From the NCBI RefSeq assembly GCF_040183065.1, contig NC_091131.1, positions 17,629,300 through 17,693,299 of the forward strand: a DNA stretch of 64,000 bases. The letters run 5' to 3'. The notes below the pieces were generated by a model. The model was not told the DNA's origin, did not search any database, and worked only from the letters and a program-made list of their open reading frames with translations. Of the stretch, positions 54,001 through 60,364 are shown piece after piece. Position numbers and translations under genes: made by a program. Position 1 is the stretch's first letter, and every line of letters starts with the position of its first letter. The DNA comes from Periplaneta americana. Its lineage: Eukaryota > Arthropoda > Insecta > Blattodea > Blattidae.

Positions 54001-55253
54001 ACCCCCTACCTTCAGACATATCATTTTAAAAGGGATAATAAACCCTACCCGTGTAGCAAAAAAAAATTTTCATCTGTTTCTGAAATAGATCTAGGAAATG
54101 TATCACTTAATGAACTAAAGTTTAGTTGATATTAAACTGTATTATTAATATACTATGCTATTACTGTGCGTACTAGAAAACAAATCTGTTGTTTCTCTGG
54201 TATGTTGTCGTGAAATAGTCCAGTGGTTTCTTTTTTTAAGTTTGTTTATACACGCTTTAATATCTTAGGTCATATCGCATGTGTAGTGAACTATTATTGT
54301 GATTCTGTTTCTATTGTCATTTGTTAAAAATGGCTTGCATTCATTTTTCATCCCTAACCATATTATTGCTATTCATATCAATGATACATTTCTGACTCTA
54401 TCTCAGAAATGGATAGACCAAATTAATTTATTTTTTCTTTTTGTATCATATAACAAACACTAAGAAATGCTGCTCTAACTGAAAACATTTGAAGTGCCAT
54501 CAACCACTTTTTTTATTGCTTACCTAACAGTTGGAAGATCTCTAACACTAGCAGTGATGTCTTGTGCTTCGATGGTAAACTTTTCGACACATTGCAAAAT
54601 GTCCCAGAGTTCTTTCTTGGGACCCAGGAGGCCCTGCAACGATATAAATGATTTAACTCAATGTTAAATAGTAACAGATGTTACAAAAGCAGCAGTGCAA
54701 TGCTTTCAAGAGTGCAGAAACAGATAATTCATAATTATGAGAGAATTAACCAATTACTTGATTCATCAACCAATATTCGCCTACGTAACTTCTAATCGTT
54801 AAATAACAATATTTAATTTTTATATTGACAATACTGGGTCATGACAAATATTCCAAAGGGACAAATGTAGCCCATAGGCCACAAGTTATTCACTGCCAAT
54901 CTAGATTATAGGTGTATAAACACACAAAGGAGACACTCAACCTTCTGCATTTTGGCCTATAGCAATAAGAGAGGCCCAGCACTTACAGCAATTGACAGCA
55001 AGAAATCATAATATAATTGGTCACGTATTAAGAGAAAATCTCACACTGACATATGATATAATCGAACTGTCATTACAATCGAATTACATGAACTGTCTAA
55101 CTTTTAAAACTATCGAATTATTAATCAAAATTAATTAATTAACTAGAAGAGAGATGAACTGACTGGTGACCAGTGGCGTACACAGAATTTTGTCAGGAGG
55201 GGGTCATTATTAAAATTGTTTACAATTTACATTATCGGTATTTTAAATGTTGT

Positions 55254-55318
<65 letters not shown>

Positions 55319-57484
55319 TAAAATATGAACTGTCAAATGCACAAAATGTTAAACGAACGTTTCACAATTAAGTCAGAGCTAATGAATGAGTGAATACCCT
55401 CTTAAAGTGAGTTTAAAATCGACAATGCACAACATTTAACATCTGTACTACAGAACTGTCAACAACCTTTTAAATACCTATCTTTCACAACAAGTTGAAT
55501 TTCATATTGTGTCGACTTCATTTTATTGCAAGGTTGGTAATAGGCAGTAGGTCTCACAGCATTGTTATAATTCGAACGTGCCACAGCTCCAAGCACAGGA
55601 ATTATATTGTAGGAGGGATAGGATATGTCGATGTAGATTTTGTTATTCTGACAGTGAAAAATTAGAGAAGGGAAAACGATTATGGATAAAAAATATTCAA
55701 ATCTAAATACAGTATGAAGTTTTTTTTTAAGTTCAAGGGGTGTTCAAACCCAGTAATCGCCCCCCCCCATTGCGTACGCCCCTGTTTCTGACTGTTACTG
55801 AAGAATTTAGGATAATCTTAAAAAAGTGTGAGAGAAAATTTCATATAGTGAACACTCACAGGTTAATGTTTCATTTATTTATTTATTTATTTTTGCACCA
55901 TGAGGTATAATTTCACATAAAATAATTCAAAGTAACAATGGTAACAATATGGCAAGAAATGCTATGTTAATGAATGTGTGAAAATTCCCTGTCGTTTAAT
56001 TATCAAGTTTGACAAAAGTGTGAATTTTCATAAAATACATAATAAGAGAGAAAAAAACAACAAAACAAACAACACAAACAAAAGAAAGAAAATACATAAT
56101 GGTAATAGATGCTAGAATAAAATTGAAATATTAACAAAGAAGGTAACCATAAAAATGTAGGAAAAATTAATATTCAAATTAATTTGCATTATATGAAAAA
56201 AAAAAAAATTCATAAGGTGGACATTGTAAACTAATTTCATAATAATGGTCCATGGGCGTGAATTTGAACTGCCACTGGGGGAGACCCTGGTGTACCAGTA
56301 TCATGCGGAAGTACTGCGTGAAGTCTGCAGCCAGGTAGTGCCACTCGAAAATTCTGTCCAGCAGCCAGATCTTGGGGTCCTCTCGTTTTAGATCGGATTC
56401 GCACTCGCTCTTGTGAAGGTACACCAGACACACCTTTCCAATACCTTGGCAAGCGTCCAGTTCGAAGATCTTGCACTTGACGCCGAAGTTGGGGCGCTGC
56501 CTGGGGTCGTCCTGCTCGCTGCAGATCTCGATGTCCAGCAGCGTGGGGCATTCCGCATCGCCCATGCTCTTGACGCCGGCCAGCCGTCGTAACTCAGACA
56601 TAGAGTTGATTTTCATGTTGCCGATGGGGAGCACCTCGTCTTGTGGATATTCTCGACCATGGCTTCATTAAAGTTCGGACATCCTCTCTCCTTTCTTTGT
56701 GGAAGTTTTGTTCTTGTGAACTTTCTACCCGTGCTCAAGCAGGTACGCTACACATTAAATGAGAAAGATCTCTTCTAACGAAATAGAGTTAGGAAATGAT
56801 CCCAGGATGGAGGCAGCATTCCCTCGCTGAACCGCTATTCCAATGCGTTGACGAAGGAAATTGATACATCTAGGATCGCCGGTACGGGACAGTGAAATAT
56901 AATAATAAGATTCAAATAATTGTTACAGTCAAAAGTCAGTAAATAAACAAAAACGTTATTTGTCCTTTTAAATGCGAGGTTAATCTGTGGAATTTCCTCA
57001 GATTGGAAAATCTATAGCTGACTCTTGGGATAGAGGTAGGAGTCATCCGATTATGAAGAGTAATTACAGTGAAATATCGTACGAGTATAATGAACTCTAA
57101 CCAAGTAAACTGTTAGGATGCCCATTAATACTTCATTGTACATCTTTAAAATTTGATAGAAATTTTTTTAAAGATAAATTTGTCACGAACAAAATTTCGT
57201 GCAGGGTTTTGGCATACCTGCCTTAGATGAACATTATAATTTCGTTTTACTGATATTTCACTGTATTAATTAAAATGTATGCTGGCTATAAAAAAGAAAC
57301 AATACCTTCTTTGGTTTCAATCCATGTCTTAAAACATGTTCCAGAACTATGAAGAAATGTTGCAAAGGCATACTATCGGAGTCCAACATTCGGCCATACT
57401 TCAGCGATGTTTCTATCAGCTCTTTTACAATTAGTTTTGATATGTTCACCAAATTGCTTCTTTCTATAATTACAGGATCTCGAG
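26432..57484 (-). CDS. RUFY: RUFY1/2-like gene: RUN, coiled-coil and FYVE domain protein, partial, multi-exon
   Basis: Nine exons on the minus strand join without a frame break: 57484-57306, 54633-54524, 53076-52869, 51293-51133, 48596-48299, 42375-42235, 39876-39779, 31559-31343, 26662-26432. The product, about 547 codons here, follows vertebrate RUFY1/RUFY2 in order: carboxy part of the RUN domain, the [11 protein letters not shown] segment, a long coiled coil containing [14 protein letters not shown], a second coiled coil, and the start of a FYVE finger (WASD, then CKGC). RUFY proteins are endosomal Rab/Arl effectors that bind PI3P through FYVE. Missing: the amino end with the start of RUN (above 57484) and the last FYVE exon (below 26432). 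Introns run from 1.4 to 8.2 kb and are packed with transposons. Orthology is recognised from memory; the family assignment is strong, the RUFY1-versus-RUFY2 distinction is not applicable to an insect single copy. Confidence 0.93.
26807..27500 (+). mobile_element. DUF4817-type mariner-like transposon, internally deleted
   Basis: Ends CAGTGATCCGTTTGG and its complement CCAAACGGATCACCCTG, flanked by TA. The transposase starts at 26963 ([19 protein letters not shown]), shifts frame to [20 protein letters not shown], then to [14 protein letters not shown] and FVWGFVKD, and back to [20 protein letters not shown]. At least three frameshifts, and much of the catalytic domain is missing. Another family carboxy end is at 58270-58486. 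Confidence 0.85.
27535..27930. mobile_element. Foldback element with GAAGATGACTAA-type arms
   Basis: Left TAGTTTCGACTGCACTGTTA GTCATCTTCAAAACTAGTG pairs with right CACCAGTTCTGAAGATGACT AACAGTGCAGACGAAACTA. The centre shares GTTTCTGGTTTTTCGGTTG with 29465-29742 and 46230-46290, so three loci belong to one family. Confidence 0.72.
28000..28040 (+). repeat. (TA)n microsatellite
   Basis: About 20 TA units next to a SINE. Confidence 0.9.
28053..28298 (-). mobile_element. tRNA-derived SINE (common 255-bp family)
   Basis: TTGGTTATTTTACGACG start, complement of B box AGGATTTGAACCCGAGCC, flanked by TAAATGATATA and TAAGTGATATA. Confidence 0.85.
29465..29742. repeat. Inverted repeat, arms of about 120 bp
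   Basis: Left arm 29465-29600 (GTTCAGGATGTGATATGGGT to GTTGCTGTAGTTGTGATTGG) pairs with 29610-29742 as reverse complement with small differences. Same family as the 27.5 and 46.1 kb foldbacks. Confidence 0.85.
29750..30363 (-). pseudogene. LINE carboxy-terminal ORF fragment, split by a mariner at its 5' side
   Basis: Minus frames read [40 protein letters not shown], then [20 protein letters not shown] and [20 protein letters not shown]. One frameshift in the middle. It ends with KMDFEGG near 29830 and is the same family as 47346-48010. Confidence 0.85.
30366..31076 (+). mobile_element. mariner element, internally deleted, TA-flanked
   Basis: Inverted ends of about 31 bp (CGAGGGCTATTCATAAAGTA at 30366; TACTTTATGAATAGCCCTCG ending 31076), each flanked by TA (30364-30365, 31077-31078). 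Contains the in-frame fusion ORF described separately. Confidence 0.93.
30528..30977 (+). CDS. In-frame deleted mariner transposase (HTH plus carboxy tail)
   Basis: From ATG at 30528 the 149-codon ORF has an intact amino part ([48 protein letters not shown]), the DNA-binding helix-turn-helix half of a mariner transposase. After VRVNRRF it jumps to [16 protein letters not shown] ... [10 protein letters not shown] and the normal end GNYMEK. The central catalytic domain with its aspartate triad, roughly 190 residues in full-length relatives, is missing but the frame is kept. It could still bind ends; it cannot transpose alone. Confidence 0.85.
   Translation: MCAAIASPTRCEVPSVIRFLVAKNCKASEIHRQLCEVYGPDVMSEGDVRQWCCMFKNGRTNVHDDERSCRPSIVNADLICLVDERVRVNRRFIMKTWLGSKRFDDDEELKISVVGWLQSQVAEFYDCGISKLVKRYDNCLNVTGNYMEK
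31343..31559 (-). CDS. RUFY: RUFY-like exon 8 of those visible (second coiled coil)
   Basis: Acceptor aatcag, donor gtaagt. One base plus 72 codons: [20 protein letters not shown], then [19 protein letters not shown], then [24 protein letters not shown] matches the RUFY2 block before the FYVE domain. The intron between this exon and exon 7 is the longest seen (31560-39778). Confidence 0.93.
31600..33530. other. RUFY intron sequence, no gene seen
   Basis: AT-rich intron DNA with a (TA)n run at 32929-32965. No element ends defined. Confidence 0.5.
32929..32965 (+). repeat. (TA)n microsatellite
   Basis: About 18 TA units. Confidence 0.9.
33540..33820 (+). repeat. Interspersed repeat, copy without insertions
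   Basis: Shares CATGTTC.TAGCATCAAA, TTTGCATGGAATT, GTGCAGCCAT, ACTTGCTCAA and AAATTTCACC with 45605-46495. The latter is split at AAGAAACG by a nested insertion. No coding function recognised. Confidence 0.75.
33821..35853. other. RUFY intron sequence, no gene seen
   Basis: AT-rich. A short stretch near 34441-34500 (TAAGCAGTCATGGCCTGT) resembles the LINE region at 49370, as a decayed fragment. Nothing else recognised. Confidence 0.45.
35866..36120 (-). mobile_element. tRNA-derived SINE, full length, exact target duplication
   Basis: Flanked by GTTTTACTTGAT at 35854-35865 and 36121-36132. Body with AATGAGTCCGGGGTCCAGCA, CAGCATTTGCTCGTATTGG and the complement of a B box (AGGATTCAAACCCGGGCC). 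The 62-codon ORF inside is a SINE reading and not a gene. Confidence 0.93.
36391..36658. mobile_element. MITE with about 33-bp inverted ends
   Basis: GAGGACCGTTTTTGCAAAAC TTGCTAACTG at 36391 and its exact complement ending 36658. The motif GCAAGTTTTG recurs inside. 268 bp, no ORF; target duplication unclear. Confidence 0.85.
37480..37757. repeat. Degenerate minisatellite, left part (unit about 57 bp)
   Basis: Repeats of a unit with the theme CCTGTT.TAGAGATTT.. AGAATTTCTTTCAAGT. The same array resumes at 38692, so the piggyBac-like element at 37762-38687 was inserted into it. Confidence 0.75.
37762..38687. mobile_element. piggyBac-like element with TTAA target site
   Basis: TTAA (37758-37761) then CCCTTAAGTACTATGGA; the other end is TCCATAGTACCTAAGGA then TTAA (38688-38691). 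TTAA duplication and C-rich start are piggyBac hallmarks, as is the subterminal palindrome CGTCTGTTAGACGG. Inside, two plus-strand frames (38085-38200) together show a Cys/His pattern ([11 protein letters not shown], then in the shifted frame a C..C...C..C series), like the cysteine-rich carboxy tail of piggyBac transposases. The 136-codon ORF at 37774-38184 otherwise has no recognised similarity. 926 bp, non-autonomous. Confidence 0.75.
38692..39500. repeat. Minisatellite with 114-bp higher-order unit
   Basis: The phrase GACC.GTTCTAGAGATTCCA occurs at 38846, 38960, 39099 and 39213, spacings 114, 139 and 114. The 139-bp interval contains a small inverted sequence (AATGAAATAA ... TTATTTCATT). 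Each 114-bp unit is two diverged 57-bp halves. Degenerate copies extend to both sides. Confidence 0.85.
39779..39876 (-). CDS. RUFY: RUFY-like exon 7 of those visible (coiled coil)
   Basis: Acceptor gttacag, donor gtaggt. 98 bases: [32 protein letters not shown] and two bases that form a lysine with the next exon (DEK-YRLCESE). The frame joins cleanly to 31559, so this is the variant needed for a FYVE-containing product. Confidence 0.9.
39983..40150 (-). CDS. RUFY: Duplicated RUFY exon 7 variant ending in a stop codon (alternative last exon or decayed exon)
   Basis: Acceptor tttttag, phase 0, then [50 protein letters not shown] and a TAA at 39985-39983. The first 33 residues align without gaps with the other variant (39876-39779): ECE, K, L.AK and a shared spacing. 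I see no GT donor that would restore frame into the next exon. GT sites at codons 10 and 44 both leave one base where the next exon needs two. So it either ends the protein before the FYVE domain or is unused. RUFY3 in mammals has isoforms lacking FYVE, a precedent only. Two similar tandem exons with a short 106-base gap fit alternative splicing. Confidence 0.6.
   Translation of the reverse strand, partial: ECEQELTQKGEMVTRLQAKTSQIGQILNNLEKYNHLLKDAEKGGHASAKGNLQKK
40654..40733. repeat. Hairpin, about 36-bp arms
   Basis: CTTAAAATTGTTTAGTC and GTTAAAAGTGTTAA on the left are mirrored by TTAACACTTTTAAC and GACTAAACAATTTTAAG, around a short loop. Confidence 0.9.
40734..42234. other. RUFY intron sequence, no gene seen
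   Basis: AT-rich; two short plus-strand ORFs (40972-41205, 41325-41528) have no recognised similarity and no regulatory context. Confidence 0.5.
42235..42375 (-). CDS. RUFY: RUFY-like exon 6 of those visible (coiled coil)
   Basis: Acceptor cttgcag, donor gtaaga. Exactly 47 codons, phase 0 at both ends: [47 protein letters not shown]. The segment [14 protein letters not shown] is nearly invariant in RUFY1/2. Because it ends in phase 0, either of the two downstream exon-7 variants can follow it. Confidence 0.95.
42610..42948 (+). pseudogene. R2-like LINE endonuclease carboxy end
   Basis: Open for 112 codons without an [23 protein letters not shown], then [20 protein letters not shown] and [20 protein letters not shown]. 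Aligns with IAINRNKQTAEIIDPTIRFE and [14 protein letters not shown] in 16570-17235. 5'-truncated inside the endonuclease. A (CT)n run at 43151-43166 may mark its 3' end. Confidence 0.8.
43494..44299. repeat. Interspersed 0.8-kb repeat, copy B
   Basis: Second copy of 7871-8678, same orientation, same start and end, a few percent different. It lies in a RUFY intron. Confidence 0.88.
44520..44885 (-). pseudogene. Jockey/CR1-like LINE RT fragment
   Basis: Reads [70 protein letters not shown] matches the YLGI.ID..L.W..HI region of LINE RTs. Frame breaks follow. Confidence 0.8.
44930..45589 (-). mobile_element. tRNA-derived SINE split by a MITE
   Basis: SINE halves 44930-44974 and 45380-45589 are joined across the MITE. 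The 13-base target duplication ACTCTGTTTTGTT is exact (44917-44929 and 45590-45602). The right half reads CACCGAAAGTTACCCAGCAT and ends at the tRNA-like CACAAGTGTGG. Confidence 0.93.
44977..45377. mobile_element. MITE (401 bp) inserted in the SINE
   Basis: Ends TAGTCCCGTCGCT and AGCGTCGAGACTA are imperfect inverted copies, flanked by TA (44975-44976, 45378-45379). Removing it together with one TA restores the uninterrupted SINE CATCTAGGTTATTT. Relatively GC-rich; no ORF. Confidence 0.9.
45854..46441. mobile_element. Foldback element inserted in that repeat
   Basis: Arms TGTTTCGACCTATTTTCGGT and CATCTTCGGAACTGG on the left match the complement of CCAGTTCTGAAGATG and ACCGAAAATAGGTCGAAACA on the right. 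The outer ATATGATAAGAAC / GTTCTTATCATACAT is also shared. The 12-bp flanking duplication is longer than usual for a DNA transposon. It contains the hAT MITE. Confidence 0.8.
45872..46067. mobile_element. hAT-like MITE (196 bp) inside the foldback
   Basis: CAGGGGCGTA start and TACGCCACTG end, flanked by an exact 8-bp duplication GATAAGAA at 45864-45871 and 46068-46075. Confidence 0.9.
46550..47123 (+). pseudogene. R2-like LINE endonuclease carboxy end with frameshifts
   Basis: One frame reads [20 protein letters not shown], a second LTKKRKT, a third [40 protein letters not shown], then [16 protein letters not shown] and a stop near 47123. Corresponds block for block to 16570-17235. It has at least two frameshifts. 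Confidence 0.75.
47278..47345 (+). repeat. (ATT)n microsatellite
   Basis: One ACT variant. Lies at the junction of an R2-like LINE end and the next LINE. Confidence 0.92.
47346..48010 (+). pseudogene. LINE carboxy-terminal ORF fragment
   Basis: Frame 47389-47871: [56 protein letters not shown] frameshift near 47815 leads to [40 protein letters not shown] and a stop at 48001. It is flanked on both sides by ATT microsatellites (tail AAGTAAGTAAATATT then ATT repeats 48021-48080). Confidence 0.9.
48021..48080 (+). repeat. (ATT)n microsatellite at LINE 3' end
   Basis: About 19 ATT units following the LINE tail. Confidence 0.92.
48299..48596 (-). CDS. RUFY: RUFY-like exon 5 of those visible (first coiled coil)
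   Basis: Acceptor ttttag, donor gtacag. One base plus 99 codons: [19 protein letters not shown], then [20 protein letters not shown] (close to the vertebrate block LAIAKNNI), a low-complexity linker with a GGGGGEGG run, then a Lys/Glu/Gln-rich heptad region ending ELNLQ. The glycine run is an insert in an otherwise helical segment. Ends in phase 0. Confidence 0.94.
48877..49128 (-). mobile_element. tRNA-derived SINE, full length, exact target duplication
   Basis: Flanked by CTATATTATATGT at 48864-48876 and 49129-49141. Same family as 35866-36120 and 44930-45589. Confidence 0.93.
49165..49678 (-). pseudogene. LINE RNase H/zinc-knuckle carboxy end
   Basis: Open for 164 codons: [60 protein letters not shown], then WH and stop at 49184. 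Upstream of it the RNase H tip is decayed ([10 protein letters not shown] for the usual W.PGHxG..GNE). Same family as 18010-18240, same AAC-type tail. Confidence 0.85.
49700..51132. other. RUFY intron sequence, no gene seen
   Basis: AT-rich with a poly-A run (49814-49833) and AATAAGACCCATACCC repeated at 49697 and 49774. A 116-codon plus ORF (50052-50402) is not recognised. Confidence 0.5.
51133..51293 (-). CDS. RUFY: RUFY-like exon 4 of those visible (end of RUN, start of coiled coil)
   Basis: Acceptor tacacag, reading [18 protein letters not shown], then an acidic serine-rich loop ([10 protein letters not shown]), then [15 protein letters not shown]. Two possible donors overlap in aaagtaggtatt. 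The upstream one (after 51133) keeps the frame and gives HLNATV across the junction. The other, four bases on, would create a stop, so 51133 is chosen. Confidence 0.92.
51715..52660 (-). pseudogene. Jockey/CR1-like LINE, RT carboxy part and 3'UTR
   Basis: A 195-codon open frame (52609-52022): [79 protein letters not shown]. The 3' side ends with AGGTTAAATAAATAAAT-type sequence (51715-51730) and the hairpin GGTAGAGATAAGGCCGTCAG ACCTTCTCTGCC. Relatively well preserved. Confidence 0.88.
52869..53076 (-). CDS. RUFY: RUFY-like exon 3 of those visible (RUN domain core)
   Basis: Acceptor tttcag, donor gtaaat. One base completes an arginine, followed by 69 codons: [20 protein letters not shown] ... 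[13 protein letters not shown] ... [16 protein letters not shown]. The [15 protein letters not shown] block is the most conserved RUN-domain signature of the RUFY family. Ends in phase 0. Confidence 0.96.
53077..54523. other. RUFY intron sequence, no gene seen
   Basis: AT-rich; an 89-codon plus ORF (53860-54129) is not recognised. Confidence 0.5.
54524..54633 (-). CDS. RUFY: RUFY-like exon 2 of those visible (RUN domain)
   Basis: Acceptor ttgcag, donor gtaagc. It reads [19 protein letters not shown] then [12 protein letters not shown] and leaves two bases. It corresponds to the RUFY segment with the conserved SVRDLP motif. The preceding intron (57305-54634) holds the TPGS2-like fragment and a probable hAT MITE. 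Confidence 0.93.
55171..55784. mobile_element. Probable hAT-like MITE carrying an ATT microsatellite
   Basis: CAGTGGCGTACAC start and GCGTACGCCCCTG end resemble the hAT MITE at 45872. Flanking 8-mers CTGGTGAC and TTTCTGAC agree at five positions only. (ATT)n at 55257-55318 inside. Confidence 0.7.
55257..55318 (+). repeat. (ATT)n microsatellite
   Basis: About 20 units. Confidence 0.92.
56179..56655 (-). pseudogene. TPGS2-like fragment (tubulin polyglutamylase complex subunit 2) inside a RUFY intron
   Basis: An open frame of about 150 codons reads [20 protein letters not shown], then [69 protein letters not shown]. These blocks correspond in order to the central SMI1/KNR4-like region of TPGS2, a subunit of the tubulin polyglutamylase complex. 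Upstream the frame meets TAA and TGA codons just before the similarity starts (about 56670). Downstream the match stops after KFTP and the rest ([13 protein letters not shown]) looks unrelated. The piece is strikingly GC-rich against its AT-rich surroundings. It could be a 5'- and 3'-truncated retrocopy, an exon of a nested gene, or a captured fragment. Family match is from memory. Confidence 0.65.
57306..57484 (-). CDS. RUFY: RUFY-like exon 1 of those visible (RUN domain)
   Basis: Acceptor tttcag precedes 57484 and donor gtattg follows 57306. The first two bases complete a codon from an upstream exon, then 59 codons read [15 protein letters not shown] ... [20 protein letters not shown] ... 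HGLKPKK, the typical RUN-domain opening of RUFY proteins. It ends in phase 0. No upstream exon carrying the initiator methionine was recognised between 57485 and 64000, so the 5' part probably lies beyond the window. Confidence 0.92.
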
Positions 57485-57635
57485 CTGAAATGAAAGAATT
57501 CAGTCACTAAAGATATACAACGTTATAATTGAAGTGGAAATTGTTTCTGCAAAGAACATTACAATTACAGTTATTTCAACAAAATTATCACACTTCAACA
57601 GTAAAACATCCAATTAAACTGTTATTACTGGCTAC

Positions 57636-58172
57636 GGCTTAACGAACGTAGAAATTTTCATTCTCTTGTTCTCCTTTTCCAAGTCCTTCACACCTCTAAA
57701 CCTACCTACCTTGCCCCCCCCCCGTTTCAGTTACCTGTCATCATATAATATCTTCACACGCACGCAAAATAACTGTATACTAGCCATACCTATACATAAG
57801 ACATCATCGTATTCATCATCATACACAATCTCGCTCTCGTGCTTGTGGAATACCCTACCCAGTGACATCAGAGACTGTCGGAATTTAGAAGCGTTCAAAA
57901 GCAAACCTATTAAGCATTTTCTTACTGCGTAGAGTAGGTTTAATTTTTACTTAATCAATGAAAGAAATGCTTCTCTCTTCTTAACTTTTACAATAAACTG
58001 TCTAGCTTTTATTAATCAGTTAATCTTTTAGTACTTTGATTTTTATTGTATTTGTAAATTTAATATTAATTGTAATTGCACTCTTAATATTGTAGTTGTA
58101 ATCCCCTGGTAGAGGGGAAGAGAAGGTCTGATGGCCTTATCTCTACCAGGTTAAATAAATAAATAAATAAAT
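57636..58172 (+). pseudogene. Jockey/CR1-like LINE 3' end
   Basis: Reads LSSYNIFTRTQNNCILAIPI, HKTSSYSSSYTISLSCLWNT, LPSDIRDCRNLEAFKSKPIK and a stop at 57932, then a 3'UTR ending CTGGTAGAGGGGAAGAGAAG GTCTGATGGCCTTATCTCTA CCAG and (AAAT)n. This is the best copy of the 3' hairpin shared with 15500 and 51740. Confidence 0.88.
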
Positions 58173-58269
58173 AAATTACTGCCCACAGGTTAAGTAATGC
58201 TTCCCAGAAAGTGCAGAAATCAAATTAAAGCCAAAATATCTACCAGATGACAAGATACTAGTCTCGGTA

Positions 58270-58486
58270 AACAACAGATTTCAATCCGGCCGACTTTTGG
58301 TTGTGGGGTTACCTCAAAGAACGAGTTTTCCTGACACATCCAACAACCCTACTGCAACTGAAAGATGCCATCTCGCAAGAAATTGCCAATATTCCAAGAC
58401 ATTATCTGCAAAATGCTGTGCATGGTGTCGCAGACAGAATGCTGCATGTTGAACAAGAGAACGGACATCTTCCCAATGTTTCGTAA
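58270..58486 (+). pseudogene. DUF4817-type mariner-like transposase, carboxy end
   Basis: Reads FNPADFWLWGYLKERVFLTH, LKDAISQEIANIPRHYLQNA, VHGVADRMLHVEQENGHL and stop. NPADFWLWGYLK follows the last catalytic acidic residue in Tc1/mariner-type transposases. No matching 5' part here. Confidence 0.82.
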
Positions 58487-58845
58487 ACCCCGTTGCTTGC
58501 CCAACACTGTGATGTTCTTGTTTTTTCCCTATCTCACCACACCGTGTAGACATAAAATCTGAATGCATCTTAATTGAACATTCGTTCTCAACTTGATTCT
58601 TTCATTATTCTCCCCAGATTGCATACGTAGTAAACGCATGGAAAATTTAACCATGTAGATGCACCTTTAACAAACTAATACCAACGCATCTTTCGACGCA
58701 TGCGCCAATTCAGTACATTCTCAGAACAAGCTCGGAATTTTACGTTGTTGCAACGTTTCTTGAATTTATTGTTCTTGCACGGCCTTCTGAGTTTCTTCTC
58801 ACATTAAAATTATATTTATCTTCCGAATTTAATTCGTCATAAAAT

Positions 58846-59610
58846 ATATTGTGACAGCGACGTGAGATTCGAACTCACGACCAGCGTCCCGCAAGAGAGA
58901 AGATCGCGCGGAGCACTTTGGGATGGCGCGCGGCGAAGAGGGGAAAGGGCCAACGCGGCGAGAGAGTGGAGCGAGAGTGCGCGCGCATCTGGTGCTGGTA
59001 GAGAGGAGAGGGCTCTGGCTTTTTCTGGAGTGCCATCTCTAGAGACACGTGGAACCTTCGAGGCTACGTCGCTGTGGTTATAAATTACGGACGCGAAGGA
59101 ACGACAGAGTTTTCAGTTATTCAGTCAGTGAGTAAGCCAGAGCAAGCAAGCCAGTCAAGCCAACCGGAGTTCGACTCGGGTGTGCGTCCGCATCTGCGTC
59201 AGCATCCGAAGGCCTGAGTTCGAGTGCAGTGGATCGCAGTTGGAGGGACCTGAGTTCGAGTGCAGTGGACCGCAGTTGGAGGGACCCGAGTTCGAGTACA
59301 GTGAACTGTCTCTGAAGGTCTGTGGTTCGAGATACTGTGGACTCGAGTGACTGAGATAGAAGAACTGTGAACTGAGAACTGATAGTTCTGATTTGTAAAT
59401 AGTGCTTTGTAAATATTAGTTAAGATTAACAGTTCATTGTTGTTAGTACTAGTCCAAGTAAATTGTCATTGTCGTCGGTGGAGTGCTATAACGAATACTG
59501 TGTTGAGTGAAGATCCAATTGTTGACGAGAGCGTTTAAGGTGAATTGTAGAAAGGAATTATTGTTGTCACGAATAAATTACATTGTTGTTACTAATAAAA
59601 TTTACAATAT
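58846..59610 (+). mobile_element. Left copy of an inverted 770-bp LTR-like repeat
   Basis: Runs from ATATTGTGACAGCG to AATTTACAATAT, so it has its own short inverted ends ATATTGT/ACAATAT. It holds a T-arm-like stem (CGTGAGATTCGAACTCACG at 58860), a GC-rich part, a TATA box (TATAAAT, 59080) with an arthropod initiator TCAGTT 33 bases on, a 36-bp tandem unit GAGTTCGAGTGCAGTGGA (59217-59316) and an AATAAA-type signal (59573). This order of promoter then poly-A signal resembles an LTR. Not coding; the 73-codon ORF is incidental. Confidence 0.8.
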
Positions 59611-60364
59611 CACTATCACCTTCCAAATCACTCATGATTAGGGTTGCCATACGCCGTGGATTTCGCGGACAGTCCGCGATTTTATAGTGTAAAAGGAAGT
59701 CCGAGTCGAAAAGACAAAAGTCCGCAATTTTGAATGCTGTCAGACAGAAATCTGGAAAACTGTAATAAAATTTGTGGGATAGTGTCAAAATGATATCCAA
59801 ATGATGCAAGATAACTGAATGAGAATCTTCTCTCTGACCAGATCAAACTGAAATATTTTCTATCGGACAACAAAGAGAAAAGTCCGAAATATAATACTTT
59901 CACACAAAAAGTGGTTAAACCTTCTTCACAGCTGTGGAGCAGTACTCAGAATTTCTGAAAACTGCAGAATTTTATTTCTCTGCACCTGGGAATAATGTGT
60001 TAAAATATTACAAATAACTGCTGTAGAGTTGTAATGAAAACCATTGCCTTCTATGCATACTATAATTCTACAATGCATGTAAAATCAATACTCAAAAGGC
60101 AGGTCGGCGTTGAAAAATTATTTTCTTTGATGAAGACTTGGACAGAAGAAAGGAACAGATTATCACTGAAGTCAGTATAATATTATGAAAAATGTAAAAT
60201 GCAGTGCATTTCACAAGGACATTCAGAAACAAAGTTCCTTTCTTCTGTTCACAGTTCTGAGAAATAGGTATGAGTGGTACTGTGTGGTAACATGCAGAAT
60301 TTAACGTCTGTCGCTAAAATAAACGGTAATAATGTAATGCCCATGCCAAATAATAAGGTAAAAT
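59611..60364. mobile_element. Spacer between the inverted copies, with hAT-like remnant
   Basis: Contains TAGGGTTGCCATACG (59639), resembling a hAT end, and at 60097-60180 a 27-codon stretch RQVGVEKLFSLMKTWTEERN RLSLKSV, like the hAT dimerisation motif FSLM.. W..ERNRL. Rest decayed. Confidence 0.6.

Noticed and set aside
56237-56551. 104-codon minus ORF overlapping the TPGS2-like frame
   Set aside because: Shadow frame kept open by high GC content; no family resemblance.
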